Shown here: positions 28,223-35,643 of the stretch, in pieces
How the letters are laid out: each line of letters opens with the position of its first letter
Numbering within the stretch: position 1 is the stretch's first letter
Source: Mesorhizobium muleiense
Lineage (GTDB): Bacteria; Pseudomonadota; Alphaproteobacteria; Rhizobiales; Rhizobiaceae
Assembly: GCF_900099905.1 (NCBI RefSeq)
Contig: NZ_FNEE01000001.1
Coordinates: forward strand, 669,091 to 733,090
Direction: 5' to 3'
Length of the DNA: 64,000 nt
The notes under the pieces: model-generated
Database searches by the model: none
Told to the model about the DNA's origin: nothing
The model's input: only the letters and a program-made list of their open reading frames with translations
Made by a program: the position numbers and the translations under genes

Positions 28223-28726
28223 TCAGCCCTTGTCAGTGCCGATCCAGTGATCGAGCGCAATCCGGCCGGGTCCCCACGCCATGATGCCGAGCGCCATCGC
28301 CGCCCAGGTGATGTGGAGCGGCCAGCCGTCCGGCACGGTGAGTTGTATGACCAGCGTCATCACGAGCAGGCCGAATGCCGCCAGGCGTGTCGCCAGGCCG
28401 AGAACGAGGAGAATTGGCAGCAGGATTTCCGCCGACCCTGAGACGAATGCCACCAGCCCAGGTGCTGGAAAATCGTAAGGGCCGCCGGGCAGATGCAGCT
28501 TGAGCTCCGAGCTGAAAAGCAGCACGGCGACCTCGTTCAACTGCAAAAAACCGTCCCATTTGTTAATGCCGGACCGCCAGAACGGGACGGCGAGCGCGCA
28601 GCGCAGGACGAGTTGCGTCAGCGACGGTGTGGCACTCGTGCGCAGCGCGGCATTCACCCTCTCGACGAGGGTGGCAGCCCCTCGCGGCTCGGCGCTGGCG
28701 TTCCGCCCATGGTTCGTCATGCTCAC
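28223..28726 (-). CDS. DoxX-family membrane protein of the bufferin cassette
   Basis: Four-helix membrane protein (167 aa; helices ~40-60, 85-108, 112-132 and 135-152) of the DoxX family, with RCALAVPFWRSGINKWDGFL and SGSAEILLPILLVLGL. It is the last gene of the bufA-bufB-bufC run and its start overlaps the bufC stop by four bases (ATGA). DoxX proteins often accompany DUF692/DUF2063 genes; the role, perhaps redox or quinone linked, is unknown. Confidence 0.83.
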   Translation of the reverse strand: MSMTNHGRNASAEPRGAATLVERVNAALRTSATPSLTQLVLRCALAVPFWRSGINKWDGFLQLNEVAVLLFSSELKLHLPGGPYDFPAPGLVAFVSGSAEILLPILLVLGLATRLAAFGLLVMTLVIQLTVPDGWPLHITWAAMALGIMAWGPGRIALDHWIGTDKG

Positions 28727-29523
28727 CCTCCCTGGTGTGCCGCTGTGAAGGCGCCTGCTTGCAGCAGGCCGGCAATGTTGGCGGCAAGGTCGAATTCGGC
28801 AGTTTCCGCAAATGCTGCCGCGGCCGCCGCGCCGAGCGGCTCGCCCGCCATCAGACGATCCAGAAAAGCTGCGCCGCCGGGCGGCAGGTGGCGAACAAAG
28901 ACTTCGAGCCCGGGCCGCGTGACCAGCGCATCTTCAGGGCCGTCCGCCTCGATCCGCCCGACAGGGCGGTCGCGCCGGTTCGCCGCAAAGATCGTCACGA
29001 CCGGATAGCGCGAGCGCATCGCACGCGTTGCCGGGTGTGGCACGAACACGGTATCGGCCAGCCGTTCAGGCGGGATCGAGCCCAGTGCTACGCAAGCCAG
29101 CGGTTCCGCGTCGGCGGCATGATAGGCGTCGAGCCAGGCCCGCTCCAAGCGCGCCACGTCAGCCAGCCATGGCATCGGCCGCGCATAGTCGTAGCGCTCG
29201 ATGAAGTCGGGAAAGTCGTGGCCGTATTCGAACAGAAGCGGCGAAGTGGGTGGCGTTTCGCGGATATGGAAGCGCGCCATCGCCCGAAAAAAGTCCGGGC
29301 CGGTGATGCCCAGCGTCGCTGGAAAGCTGGCGGCCAGCGCATCGATCAGGCTGACCGTGACGTTGTTGCGGTAGACGGCGTATCGTTTGACCGCTGCCTT
29401 GCCGTTCGGCCCCGAGACAGCGTCAGGCGGGACACGGTCAGGATCGAGCAAACCGGCGGTGAATGCCGCGGCATAGTCGAACCGGTGGCCAAGATCGCCC
29501 GACTGGAGTTCATCCTGCGGCAT
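28723..29523 (-). CDS. bufC: DUF2063 (HvfC/BufC) family protein
   Basis: A 266-aa partner of MNIO enzymes. The N-terminal DUF2063 domain (residues ~15-105) reads VKRYAVYRNNVTVSLIDALA and FPATLGITGPDFFRAMARFH; the rest is the helical-beta C-terminal domain. In characterised relatives this type of protein brings the precursor peptide to the DUF692 oxygenase. It overlaps bufB by 14 bp. The gene name follows the bufferin naming and is by homology only. Confidence 0.85.
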   Translation of the reverse strand: MPQDELQSGDLGHRFDYAAAFTAGLLDPDRVPPDAVSGPNGKAAVKRYAVYRNNVTVSLIDALAASFPATLGITGPDFFRAMARFHIRETPPTSPLLFEYGHDFPDFIERYDYARPMPWLADVARLERAWLDAYHAADAEPLACVALGSIPPERLADTVFVPHPATRAMRSRYPVVTIFAANRRDRPVGRIEADGPEDALVTRPGLEVFVRHLPPGGAAFLDRLMAGEPLGAAAAAAFAETAEFDLAANIAGLLQAGAFTAAHQGG

Positions 29524-30463
29524 GGGCTTTTCCGAACACTTGGTGGCTGTCGCCGTGATGGTCGAGAATCGTTTGGGCGGCGGCGGCCTCCGCCTTGAGC
29601 ACCGGCCAGTCGGGAATGGCGCTGTCCCACTCGATCAGCGTCGGCAGCGGTCCGCATTGGCCGATGACGATATCGAAGAGCTTCCAGACCGCGTCGGCGA
29701 CCGGACCGTCATGGCTGTCGATGAGCAGCAGGTCGCCCTCGTCATCCTCCTGCTCGGCGTGCCCGGCCAGATGGATTTCGCCGACATGCGCGAGCGGGAA
29801 ATCCGCGAGGTAGGAAAGTGCTGAATAGCCGTGATTGGTGGCCGAAACGAAGACATTGTTGACGTCGAGCAGCAGGCCGCAACCGGTGCGCTGCACCAGC
29901 GCGCCGATGAAATCCGTCTCGCTCATCGTCGATTCCGCGAAAAGGACGTAGGTCGAGGGGTTTTCGAGCAGGATCGGGCGGCCGATCGTCTCCTGCAATT
30001 CATCGATGTGATCCGCCACGCGCGAAACCGTTGCCGGCGTATAGGGCAGGGGAAGCAGGTCGTTGTAATAGGTGGTGTCGTGGGTCGACCAGGCGAGATG
30101 CTCGGAAACGAGCGCCGGCTCATAGCGGTCGACGAGCGCCTTGAAACGGCCGAGATGCACTTTGTCGAGCGGCCGCGGTCCGCCGATCGACATGCACACC
30201 CCGTGCAGCGAAACGGGATAGTCGCGGCGAATCCTGGCCAGCGCATCGTGCGGCGGACCGCCGGCGCCCATGTAATTTTCGGCGTGGACCTCGAAGAAGC
30301 CGTCCTTTGGGCCGTCGCCAAGGATCGCGTGCAGATGCTCGTGCTTGAAACTGGTGCCGGCAAGGCCGGCGATCGGGTGCGCCGGAAAGCGCGAGGTTTT
30401 CGATATGCGGGATGCCGGGGCCAGTCCGTTCATCTTCATCTCCGCTTTCCGGGCAGCTTGCAT
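29510..30463 (-). CDS. bufB: DUF692/MNIO multinuclear non-heme iron oxygenase
   Basis: TIM-barrel enzyme (317 aa) of the MNIO family, which modifies cysteines in peptide precursors using an iron cluster. Conserved metal-ligand motifs are visible: FFEVHAENYMG, LHGVCMSIGG, LVSEHLAWSTHD, ILLENPSTYV, LLLDVNNVFVSA, HVGEIHLAGH and LIDSHDGPV. It lies three bases after bufA, its likely substrate, and overlaps bufC. In bufferin systems this enzyme turns Cys residues into thiooxazole-type heterocycles. Alternative downstream starts exist at 30439 and 30433. Confidence 0.92.
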   Translation of the reverse strand: MQAARKAEMKMNGLAPASRISKTSRFPAHPIAGLAGTSFKHEHLHAILGDGPKDGFFEVHAENYMGAGGPPHDALARIRRDYPVSLHGVCMSIGGPRPLDKVHLGRFKALVDRYEPALVSEHLAWSTHDTTYYNDLLPLPYTPATVSRVADHIDELQETIGRPILLENPSTYVLFAESTMSETDFIGALVQRTGCGLLLDVNNVFVSATNHGYSALSYLADFPLAHVGEIHLAGHAEQEDDEGDLLLIDSHDGPVADAVWKLFDIVIGQCGPLPTLIEWDSAIPDWPVLKAEAAAAQTILDHHGDSHQVFGKAHAAG

Positions 30464-30466
30464 TGC

Positions 30467-30790
30467 TTAGGACGGGATGTCGCGGGTCAGCGCCGTGGGC
30501 GAGCCCTTGCGGTCGCCGGGCAGGTCCATCGTCGTACAGGTGCCGCCGTCGACGAACTTCCAGGCGTTGCCCTGGTAATCGACCGTCGAGGTGCCTTGGC
30601 AGGTGGTGCCAGGTCCTGCCGCGCAGTCGTTCTGCCCCTTCAGGGCGACGCCAAAGCACTTCTCCTTGCCGGCATCCATCGCCGCCTTGGCCTCTGCCTC
30701 GGACAGCGGCGCGGCCGTCGCAAAAGAAGCAAGAGCCGTGGCAACGGCGCCGGCCAGGAAGGCCGCGCTCACGGTTGATCTTGTTGACAT
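30467..30790 (-). CDS. bufA: Bufferin-type precursor peptide (DUF2282)
   Basis: Secreted 107-aa precursor of a ribosomally made, modified peptide. The signal peptide is residues 1-27 ([20 protein letters not shown]). The mature part carries four cysteines at positions 45, 56, 64 and 85 in the DUF2282 pattern ([31 protein letters not shown]). GGAGGTGA is ideally placed before the ATG at 30790. It heads the cassette with bufB, bufC and a DoxX gene. In related bacteria the modified peptide binds copper in the periplasm. Copper induction is expected, but I see no recognisable regulator in the cassette. Confidence 0.88.
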   Translation of the reverse strand: MSTRSTVSAAFLAGAVATALASFATAAPLSEAEAKAAMDAGKEKCFGVALKGQNDCAAGPGTTCQGTSTVDYQGNAWKFVDGGTCTTMDLPGDRKGSPTALTRDIPS

Positions 30791-31073
30791 GATTTCACCT
30801 CCGATTGGATTGTTGCGCGCGCCATTCCTCAAGCGCGCATTGGTCAGTTCGGTCCGGAGGTTCCCTGCGTTACATCTTTTTGGAACACGACTTCGTGATC
30901 GCCAGGGGACTTGGCGTGAGCAATATTTCGCCTGTCACGCCAAGGAGGCCGACCACAGGGCAACGAGCCGCCGGAAGGCACCGCCGTGTGAACAGCCCGT
31001 GTGGGGCGCCACGGAACCACCGCAATCCTGCGAGACCTTCCGACCAGTTTGGCGCATTATGGGGAGCAGGATC

Positions 31074-31841
31074 ATGCTGGGCAGGATCGCCGAGTTCTTC
31101 ATCTTCGGTGTCGTGCCGCTGGTCGTTGGTGTACTGGTGGTGCCTGAGTTGTCCGTCGCCGCCGAGAAGACCCTGAAGGGCGAGGTGATGTATCGCGAGC
31201 GCATCGCTCTGCCGCCCAACGCCGTGCTTTCCGTGCAGCTTGCCGATGTCTCGCTGGCCGACGCGACGGCCGCTGTCATCGGCGAGCGCAAGGTGGCGCC
31301 AACCGGCCAGGTGCCGATCAAGTTCGAGATCAGCTTTGATCCGCAGGTGATCCGGCCCCATATGACCTATGCGATGCAGGCGCGCATCACCGTCGACGAC
31401 AGGCTGTTGTTCATCTCCGATATGCGCCACCAGGTCGATCCACTGAGCGACGCGCCGCAGACCATCATGCTGAAGATGGTGACGTCGAGCGAGCAGCCGG
31501 CGTCGGCCCCGGTGGTCGGGCAGATCTGGCTGATCGAGTATATCGACGGCATCGGTGTGATCGCCGAGCCGCAGGCGACGTTCAGGATCGACGAGGCCGG
31601 CAAGGCCGGCGGCAGCGGGCCTTGCAACGCCTACTTCGCCACCGCCAAAGTCGATGGTTCGATGATTGCCATCAGTGACATCGGTTCGACCTTCAAGGCC
31701 TGCGCGCCCGAGATTATGGCCGAGGAAAAGGCGCTGTTCGAGGCGCTGGCCAAGGCGGCATCGTATCATGTCGACGCCGGCAAGCTCATCATCGTCGACA
31801 AAGACGACCGCGTCATCCTGCGCTTCAACGCCGCGAGCTGA
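31074..31841 (+). CDS. Exported YbaY-META two-domain protein
   Basis: A 255-aa protein with an N-terminal membrane/signal segment (FFIFGVVPLVVGVLVVPELS). The first domain (~35-135) matches the YbaY/lipoprotein chaperone fold: GEVMYRERIALPPNAVLSVQ, VQLADVSLADA, DDRLLFISDM. The second (~150-255) is a META/DUF306 domain: IGVIAEPQATFRIDEAGKAG, SGPCNAYFA, ISDIGSTFKACA. META domains occur in heat-stress and motility lipoproteins. There is no lipobox Cys after the helix. The start at 31074 has GGAG; 31059 is an alternative. It is divergent from the buf cassette. Confidence 0.8.
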   Translation: MLGRIAEFFIFGVVPLVVGVLVVPELSVAAEKTLKGEVMYRERIALPPNAVLSVQLADVSLADATAAVIGERKVAPTGQVPIKFEISFDPQVIRPHMTYAMQARITVDDRLLFISDMRHQVDPLSDAPQTIMLKMVTSSEQPASAPVVGQIWLIEYIDGIGVIAEPQATFRIDEAGKAGGSGPCNAYFATAKVDGSMIAISDIGSTFKACAPEIMAEEKALFEALAKAASYHVDAGKLIIVDKDDRVILRFNAAS

Positions 31842-31921
31842 TAACCGGTTTCGGTTTTTGAGCATCATGCGCAGTTGGCGGGTGTCGGCGCCCGGCGTCC
31901 GGTGCCGGATCGCCGCAACGA

Positions 31922-31948
31922 AAAAGGCCGGCATTGCACCGGCCTTTT
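31922..31948. terminator. Bidirectional rho-independent terminator
   Basis: AAAAGGCCGG, loop CATTGCA, CCGGCCTTTT: a stem with A-run and T-run between the convergent YbaY-META and ndk genes. Confidence 0.88.
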
Positions 31949-31973
31949 CCATATGACGTGGTGACTTATCGGC

Positions 31974-32396
31974 TCAGCCGACGATCTCGGTGTCCGAGAA
32001 CCAGTATTTGATCTCCTGCGCGGCGGTCTCGGGCGCGTCGGAGCCGTGCACGGAATTCTCGCCGATCGACAGCGCGTGTATTTTGCGGATGGTGCCTTCA
32101 GCGGCGTTGGCCGGGTTGGTGGCGCCCATCACGTCGCGGTTTTTGGCAATGGCGTTCTCACCTTCCAGCACCTGCACGACCGTTGGGCCCGACGACATCG
32201 ACTCGACCAGTTCGCCGAAGAACGGACGATCCTTGTGCACGGCATAAAAACCTTCCGCCTCGCGGCGGCTCATCCACACTCGGCGCGAGGCGACGACGCG
32301 CAGGCCGGCTTCTTCGAGCATCTGGGTAATGGCGCCGGTGAGATTGCGCCGGGTTGCGTCCGGCTTGATCATGGAAAAGGTGCGTTCGAGCGCCAT
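31974..32396 (-). CDS. ndk: Nucleoside diphosphate kinase
   Basis: Balances NTP pools by phosphate transfer through a phospho-His. 140 aa, normal. It starts [18 protein letters not shown] and carries the active-site [16 protein letters not shown] (His near residue 117). The ATG at 32396 is the family start; upstream codons in frame are not conserved. Confidence 0.97.
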   Translation of the reverse strand: MALERTFSMIKPDATRRNLTGAITQMLEEAGLRVVASRRVWMSRREAEGFYAVHKDRPFFGELVESMSSGPTVVQVLEGENAIAKNRDVMGATNPANAAEGTIRKIHALSIGENSVHGSDAPETAAQEIKYWFSDTEIVG

Positions 32397-32479
32397 GGGG
32401 TCGTCCTTGTGATGGAGGGTGGAATTCACGGTGGCGGGCTCTATACAAGCCGCCCGCCGGCTTGCCAAGGGGCTGGCGC

Positions 32480-32533
32480 TAATGCATCTCGCGCCAAAGT
32501 GCGCAGCGGTTTTGCGATAACGACATGCATAAA
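32480..32533. repeat. Dispersed rhizobial-type intergenic repeat
   Basis: Read on the minus strand it contains TGCATGTCGTTATCGCAAAA, CCGCTGCGCACTTTGG and AGATGCATTA, a short repeat I recall from many rhizobial intergenic regions. The outer ATGCAT blocks give it inverted ends. It lies upstream of ndk and may carry promoter parts. A related shorter copy is at 15633. Confidence 0.45.
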
Positions 32534-32607
32534 AACAAGAACTTAAGCGCGTCGCCGACGCGCTTTAACCGCCGCAAGCGTGTCGCCGTCAGCCAAAACC
32601 AATGTTG

Positions 32608-32904
32608 TCATAACTGCATCTCGATCGTCAGCTTGGCCGTGTCGCCAGCCCGAAGGCCTTCGCGGACCCGCACCGCCGTCTTGATCGGCAACAGCAGGCT
32701 GCCGGATTTCTTGTCGGGAAACAGCGATGTTCGCCATCTGGTCTGGCCGATGACGGCTTCCACGCCAAGCGAGCCCCAGGGCCGTGCCATCCCAGCCATT
32801 GTCGTCTTGATCCGTGCCCCAAGCTCCGGCGGCAGCGTCACGAAATGCCAGCCGCCCTTGCCTGGATAGACCCAGATCTCGGCCTGCACGTCGTAGCGAA
32901 ACAT
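32608..32904 (-). CDS. DUF1905 domain protein
   Basis: A 98-aa beta-rich protein of the DUF1905 family: AEIWVYPGKGGWHFVTLPPE, then GSLGVEAVIGQTRWRTSLFP and the terminal AGDTAKLTIEMQL. Function unknown for the family. It is short and soluble with no signal. It is probably expressed alone or with bluB upstream (134-bp gap). Confidence 0.85.
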   Translation of the reverse strand: MFRYDVQAEIWVYPGKGGWHFVTLPPELGARIKTTMAGMARPWGSLGVEAVIGQTRWRTSLFPDKKSGSLLLPIKTAVRVREGLRAGDTAKLTIEMQL

Positions 32905-33038
32905 CTTGTGCCCTTCCTCAGATCAAGGCCGTCACGGCTGGCTTTGCCATGGTGTCTTGTCGGCAACGCCGGCGACCGGCGAAATCATCCTGATATCCAT
33001 TCTCCCCTGCAAGGGAGGATGGCAGCGTTGCCGTTGCA

Positions 33039-33674
33039 CTACCGCCTTATCACCATAGAAGCGCGCCGGACTTCCCAGCCTTCCCGTTCCAGTTCCGGCA
33101 CGCTGTGGTTCTCGCAGGGGTAGCCGACGCAGAAGTAACCGATCAGCGTCCACTCCGGCGGCGCGTCCAGGATCGTCGCCATTTCGGCCGGGTCGAGGAT
33201 CGAGACCCAGCCCATGCCTATTCCTTCGGCGCGCGCCGCCAGCCAAAAAGTATGGATCGCCATCACCGCCGAATATTCGATGGTCGCGGGCATGGTCAGG
33301 CGGCCGAGCCCATGTCCCTGTTGCGTCCCGCGGTCGGCGAAGACCGCGAATTGACAAGGCGCCTCGTTCAGGCCGGCAAGCTTCAGGCGCGCATAGAGCG
33401 CGGCGCGTTCGCCGCCGAACGATGCGAGCGCCTCCGCATTGCAGCGCTCGAAGCATGCCCTGACGGCGCCGCGGCACGCCGCACCCTCGACTACGACGAA
33501 ACGCCAGGGCTGGCTCAGCCCGACCGAGGGCGCAATGTTGGCGAGGTCAAGCAGCCGTTCCAGCGCGCCTTCGGGGAGCGGCGTCGGCCTGAATCGCCTG
33601 ACGTCCCGCCGCCACAGGAAGAGATTGGCCAGATCGGCGCGAAAATCGTCCGGGAATTCCGGGTCTGAGGTCAT
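33039..33674 (-). CDS. bluB: 5,6-Dimethylbenzimidazole synthase BluB
   Basis: Flavin-destroying enzyme that makes the lower ligand of vitamin B12 from FMNH2 and oxygen. 211 aa. Motifs of the nitroreductase-like fold: RRDVRRFRPTPLP (FMN phosphate binding, ~23-35), NIAPSVGLSQPWRF (~48-61), and GIGMGWVSILDP (~150). The C-terminal YFCVGYPCENHSVPELE is typical of BluB. It supports aerobic B12 production. A GGAGTA-rich repeat lies just upstream. Confidence 0.92.
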   Translation of the reverse strand: MTSDPEFPDDFRADLANLFLWRRDVRRFRPTPLPEGALERLLDLANIAPSVGLSQPWRFVVVEGAACRGAVRACFERCNAEALASFGGERAALYARLKLAGLNEAPCQFAVFADRGTQQGHGLGRLTMPATIEYSAVMAIHTFWLAARAEGIGMGWVSILDPAEMATILDAPPEWTLIGYFCVGYPCENHSVPELEREGWEVRRASMVIRR

Positions 33675-33687
33675 GGTGTCTCTTTGC

Positions 33688-33800
33688 TAGGGGAGTAGGG
33701 GAGTAAGGGAGTAAGGGAGTAAGGTAAGCAGTAGGGCAGTAGGTATGCGCGCCGACGCTAACCTCGTTACTCCCTACTAACCTACTCCCCTACTCCCCTA
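33688..33800. repeat. GGAGTA tandem repeat forming a long inverted repeat
   Basis: The left part (33688-33723) is made of units TAGGGGAG / TAAGGGAG in tandem. The right part (33768-33800) is the same kind of sequence in reverse (TACTCCCTAC, then CTACTCCCCTACTCCCCTA), ending on the stop codon of the GST gene. The two arms, over 30 bp with a few mismatches, can pair across a ~45-base loop. Confidence 0.75.
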
Positions 33801-34490
33801 TGAAGCCGCCGCCACCGTGCGGCCGAGCCCATCATGCAGGTCGAGGCAACGCTCGAACCACTGCGCCACCACATCGCTGTCGTCGAGCAACCGGTAGGGT
33901 GAGGCGATGCGCGCCCATTGCAGCGCGCCGAAGACGATGTAGTCGGCAAACAGCGGTGATTGGCCGCCGATGAACGGCTGATAGGCAAGCATCGAGCGCA
34001 ATGGTTCCAGCGAGGTACGGAAGGCACCAAGGCCGGCGTCCCGCGCCGCCACCACCTCTTCCAGTCTCTGGCCGAAGCGCTGCTCGCGGTTTTGGCGAAA
34101 ATAGGCGGCGTTGGCCTCGTCCTGCATGGCGTGCAGGTCCATGATTGCCGCAGTGGTGACATAGGGGTGGATGGTCAGTTGCGACCAGCGTTCGATGAAG
34201 CGCGCCATCGCCTTGCCGCCGTCGCCGCAAAACAATGTCGGTCGCTCTGGATAGGCCTCGTCGAGATAGAGCGCGATGGCGAATGAATCGGCGACCACCT
34301 TCTCGCCGTCGCGGATCACCGGAACGAGTTTTGAAACGCCGCCTTCAACGGTGGGCACTTCGAGAAAGCGTGTCGGCACGGTTGAGATATCGAGGCCCTT
34401 GTGGGCAATCGCCATCGTCGCCTTCCAGCAATGCGGGCTGAACGGACGGGCGCCATCGCGTCCGACGAGATCATAGAGCAGAATGGTCAT
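33798..34490 (-). CDS. Glutathione S-transferase family protein
   Basis: A 230-aa GST: thioredoxin-like domain with LLYDLVGRDGARPFSPHCWK (possible catalytic Ser/Cys at ~18-21), VPVIRDGEKVVADSFAIALY (cis-Pro and ligand site), and a helical C-terminal domain with GGQSPLFADYIVFGALQWA. Distinct from the GST at 19598. It is upstream of bluB on the same strand but separated by the repeat. Substrate unknown. Confidence 0.86.
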   Translation of the reverse strand: MTILLYDLVGRDGARPFSPHCWKATMAIAHKGLDISTVPTRFLEVPTVEGGVSKLVPVIRDGEKVVADSFAIALYLDEAYPERPTLFCGDGGKAMARFIERWSQLTIHPYVTTAAIMDLHAMQDEANAAYFRQNREQRFGQRLEEVVAARDAGLGAFRTSLEPLRSMLAYQPFIGGQSPLFADYIVFGALQWARIASPYRLLDDSDVVAQWFERCLDLHDGLGRTVAAAS

Positions 34491-34578
34491 TGGCGGCAGC
34501 TTCCCTGCGGTCTACTAGAGCGACGTTCGGGCCTTGCGGTAAGCACCCGATACGGGGTCTCGCGGGCCGGAGAAAACG

Positions 34579-35091
34579 ATGAAACAGCACTTCATGATGT
34601 TTGCGGCCTACAATCAATGGGCCAATAGCCGCATCTACGATGCCGCCGCCGATCTCGACGAGGAAGATTTTCACCGCAACGTCGGGGTCTTCTTCGGCTC
34701 GATGATGGGCACGCTCAACCATGTCCTGACTGCCGATCGCATCTGGATGAGGCGCTTTACCGGCGAGGGCGACGCGCCGGCCAGGCTCGACACGGTCCTG
34801 CACCGCGCCCTGCCGGGCTTGCGGCTGGCGCGCGAGGCCGAAGACAAAAGGATCGTCGACTGGGTTGGGGCGTCAAGCGACAAGGCTTTGTCCGGCCGCT
34901 TCTCCTACATGACCGTCTCCGACATGCGCACCGTCTCGCAGCGATTGGCGCCGGCGCTTGATCATTTCTTCAATCACCAGACACATCACCGCGGCCAGGC
35001 GCACGCGATCCTGACCATTCTCGGCCGGCCTTCGGTGCCGCTCGACCTGACGCTGTTCCAGCGCAGCGAAGAGGGCCGCGCCTACGCCTGA
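34579..35091 (+). CDS. DinB-family protein
   Basis: Four-helix bundle of 170 aa. The three metal-ligand His are in GTLNHVLTADRIW (~48) and NHQTHHRGQAHAI (~134 and ~138), as in DinB/YfiT thiol-transferase-like proteins. MFAAYNQWANSRIYD opens helix 1. Likely a mycothiol/bacillithiol-like transferase fold with unknown substrate in proteobacteria. Start ATG at 34579 preceded by GGAGAA. Confidence 0.88.
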   Translation: MKQHFMMFAAYNQWANSRIYDAAADLDEEDFHRNVGVFFGSMMGTLNHVLTADRIWMRRFTGEGDAPARLDTVLHRALPGLRLAREAEDKRIVDWVGASSDKALSGRFSYMTVSDMRTVSQRLAPALDHFFNHQTHHRGQAHAILTILGRPSVPLDLTLFQRSEEGRAYA

Positions 35092-35120
35092 TTTCGGATT
35101 ATCGGATCGAATTGACAGGA

Positions 35121-35154
35121 AAACCCGTCGAAGACGAACAGCAACTTCGACGGG
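35121..35154 (-). terminator. Terminator of the DUF982 gene
   Basis: A perfect 10-bp stem, CCCGTCGAAG / CTTCGACGGG, followed on the minus strand by TTTTCC. It lies between the convergent dinB and DUF982 genes and best stops the latter. Confidence 0.75.
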
Positions 35155-35181
35155 CCATAGTCGCAAAAGAGGCCTGGCCGG

Positions 35182-35484
35182 TCAGGCGGCGTATCCGCCC
35201 TGGTCGCGGGAGATCGGCTTGACCGAGACTGCCGGCTGCGCCGAAGGCCAGAGAATGCCTGCTGAAACTGCGAAGGTGATCAGGGCGTCGCACGCCGCTT
35301 CGGGCGAGATCTCGCCGGCGCGTGCCGCCTCGCAGGCCTTCACCGCCGCGCCATAGCTCAGGCGTCGCCGCGATGGTGGAAACTCGGTCAGGAACTCATG
35401 CATGTCGAACAGCGAAGCGATCATGCGCTTATGGCCGGCGCCGACGGTTACGGCGACCGGGGTGAAAAATGTCTTATCGTGCAT
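35182..35484 (-). CDS. DUF982 domain protein
   Basis: A 100-aa protein of the DUF982 family, largely limited to Rhizobiales. Core: HEFLTEFPPSRRRLSYGAAV, KACEAARAGEISPEAACDAL. The ATG at 35484 gives the compact family form; an upstream frame extension is unlikely. The function is unknown. A paralogue lies at 54917. Confidence 0.82.
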   Translation of the reverse strand: MHDKTFFTPVAVTVGAGHKRMIASLFDMHEFLTEFPPSRRRLSYGAAVKACEAARAGEISPEAACDALITFAVSAGILWPSAQPAVSVKPISRDQGGYAA

Positions 35485-35643
35485 TCTGGCCTCTCGAATT
35501 GGGCGGAGGTGACGGGCGGACGCCGCTCTCCGACCGGGGGTAGGACGCCCAGAAACGCGGATTGCGGCATCAGGTTCCATGTTGCCGAAATTTGATTTTT
35601 CGCCACCAGGCTCCGTGGCATGAGCGTCGTGCCGAAGAGCGGC

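Noticed and set aside
33688-33800. CRISPR array
   Set aside because: Units are 7-8 bp with no spacers; it is a simple tandem and inverted repeat.
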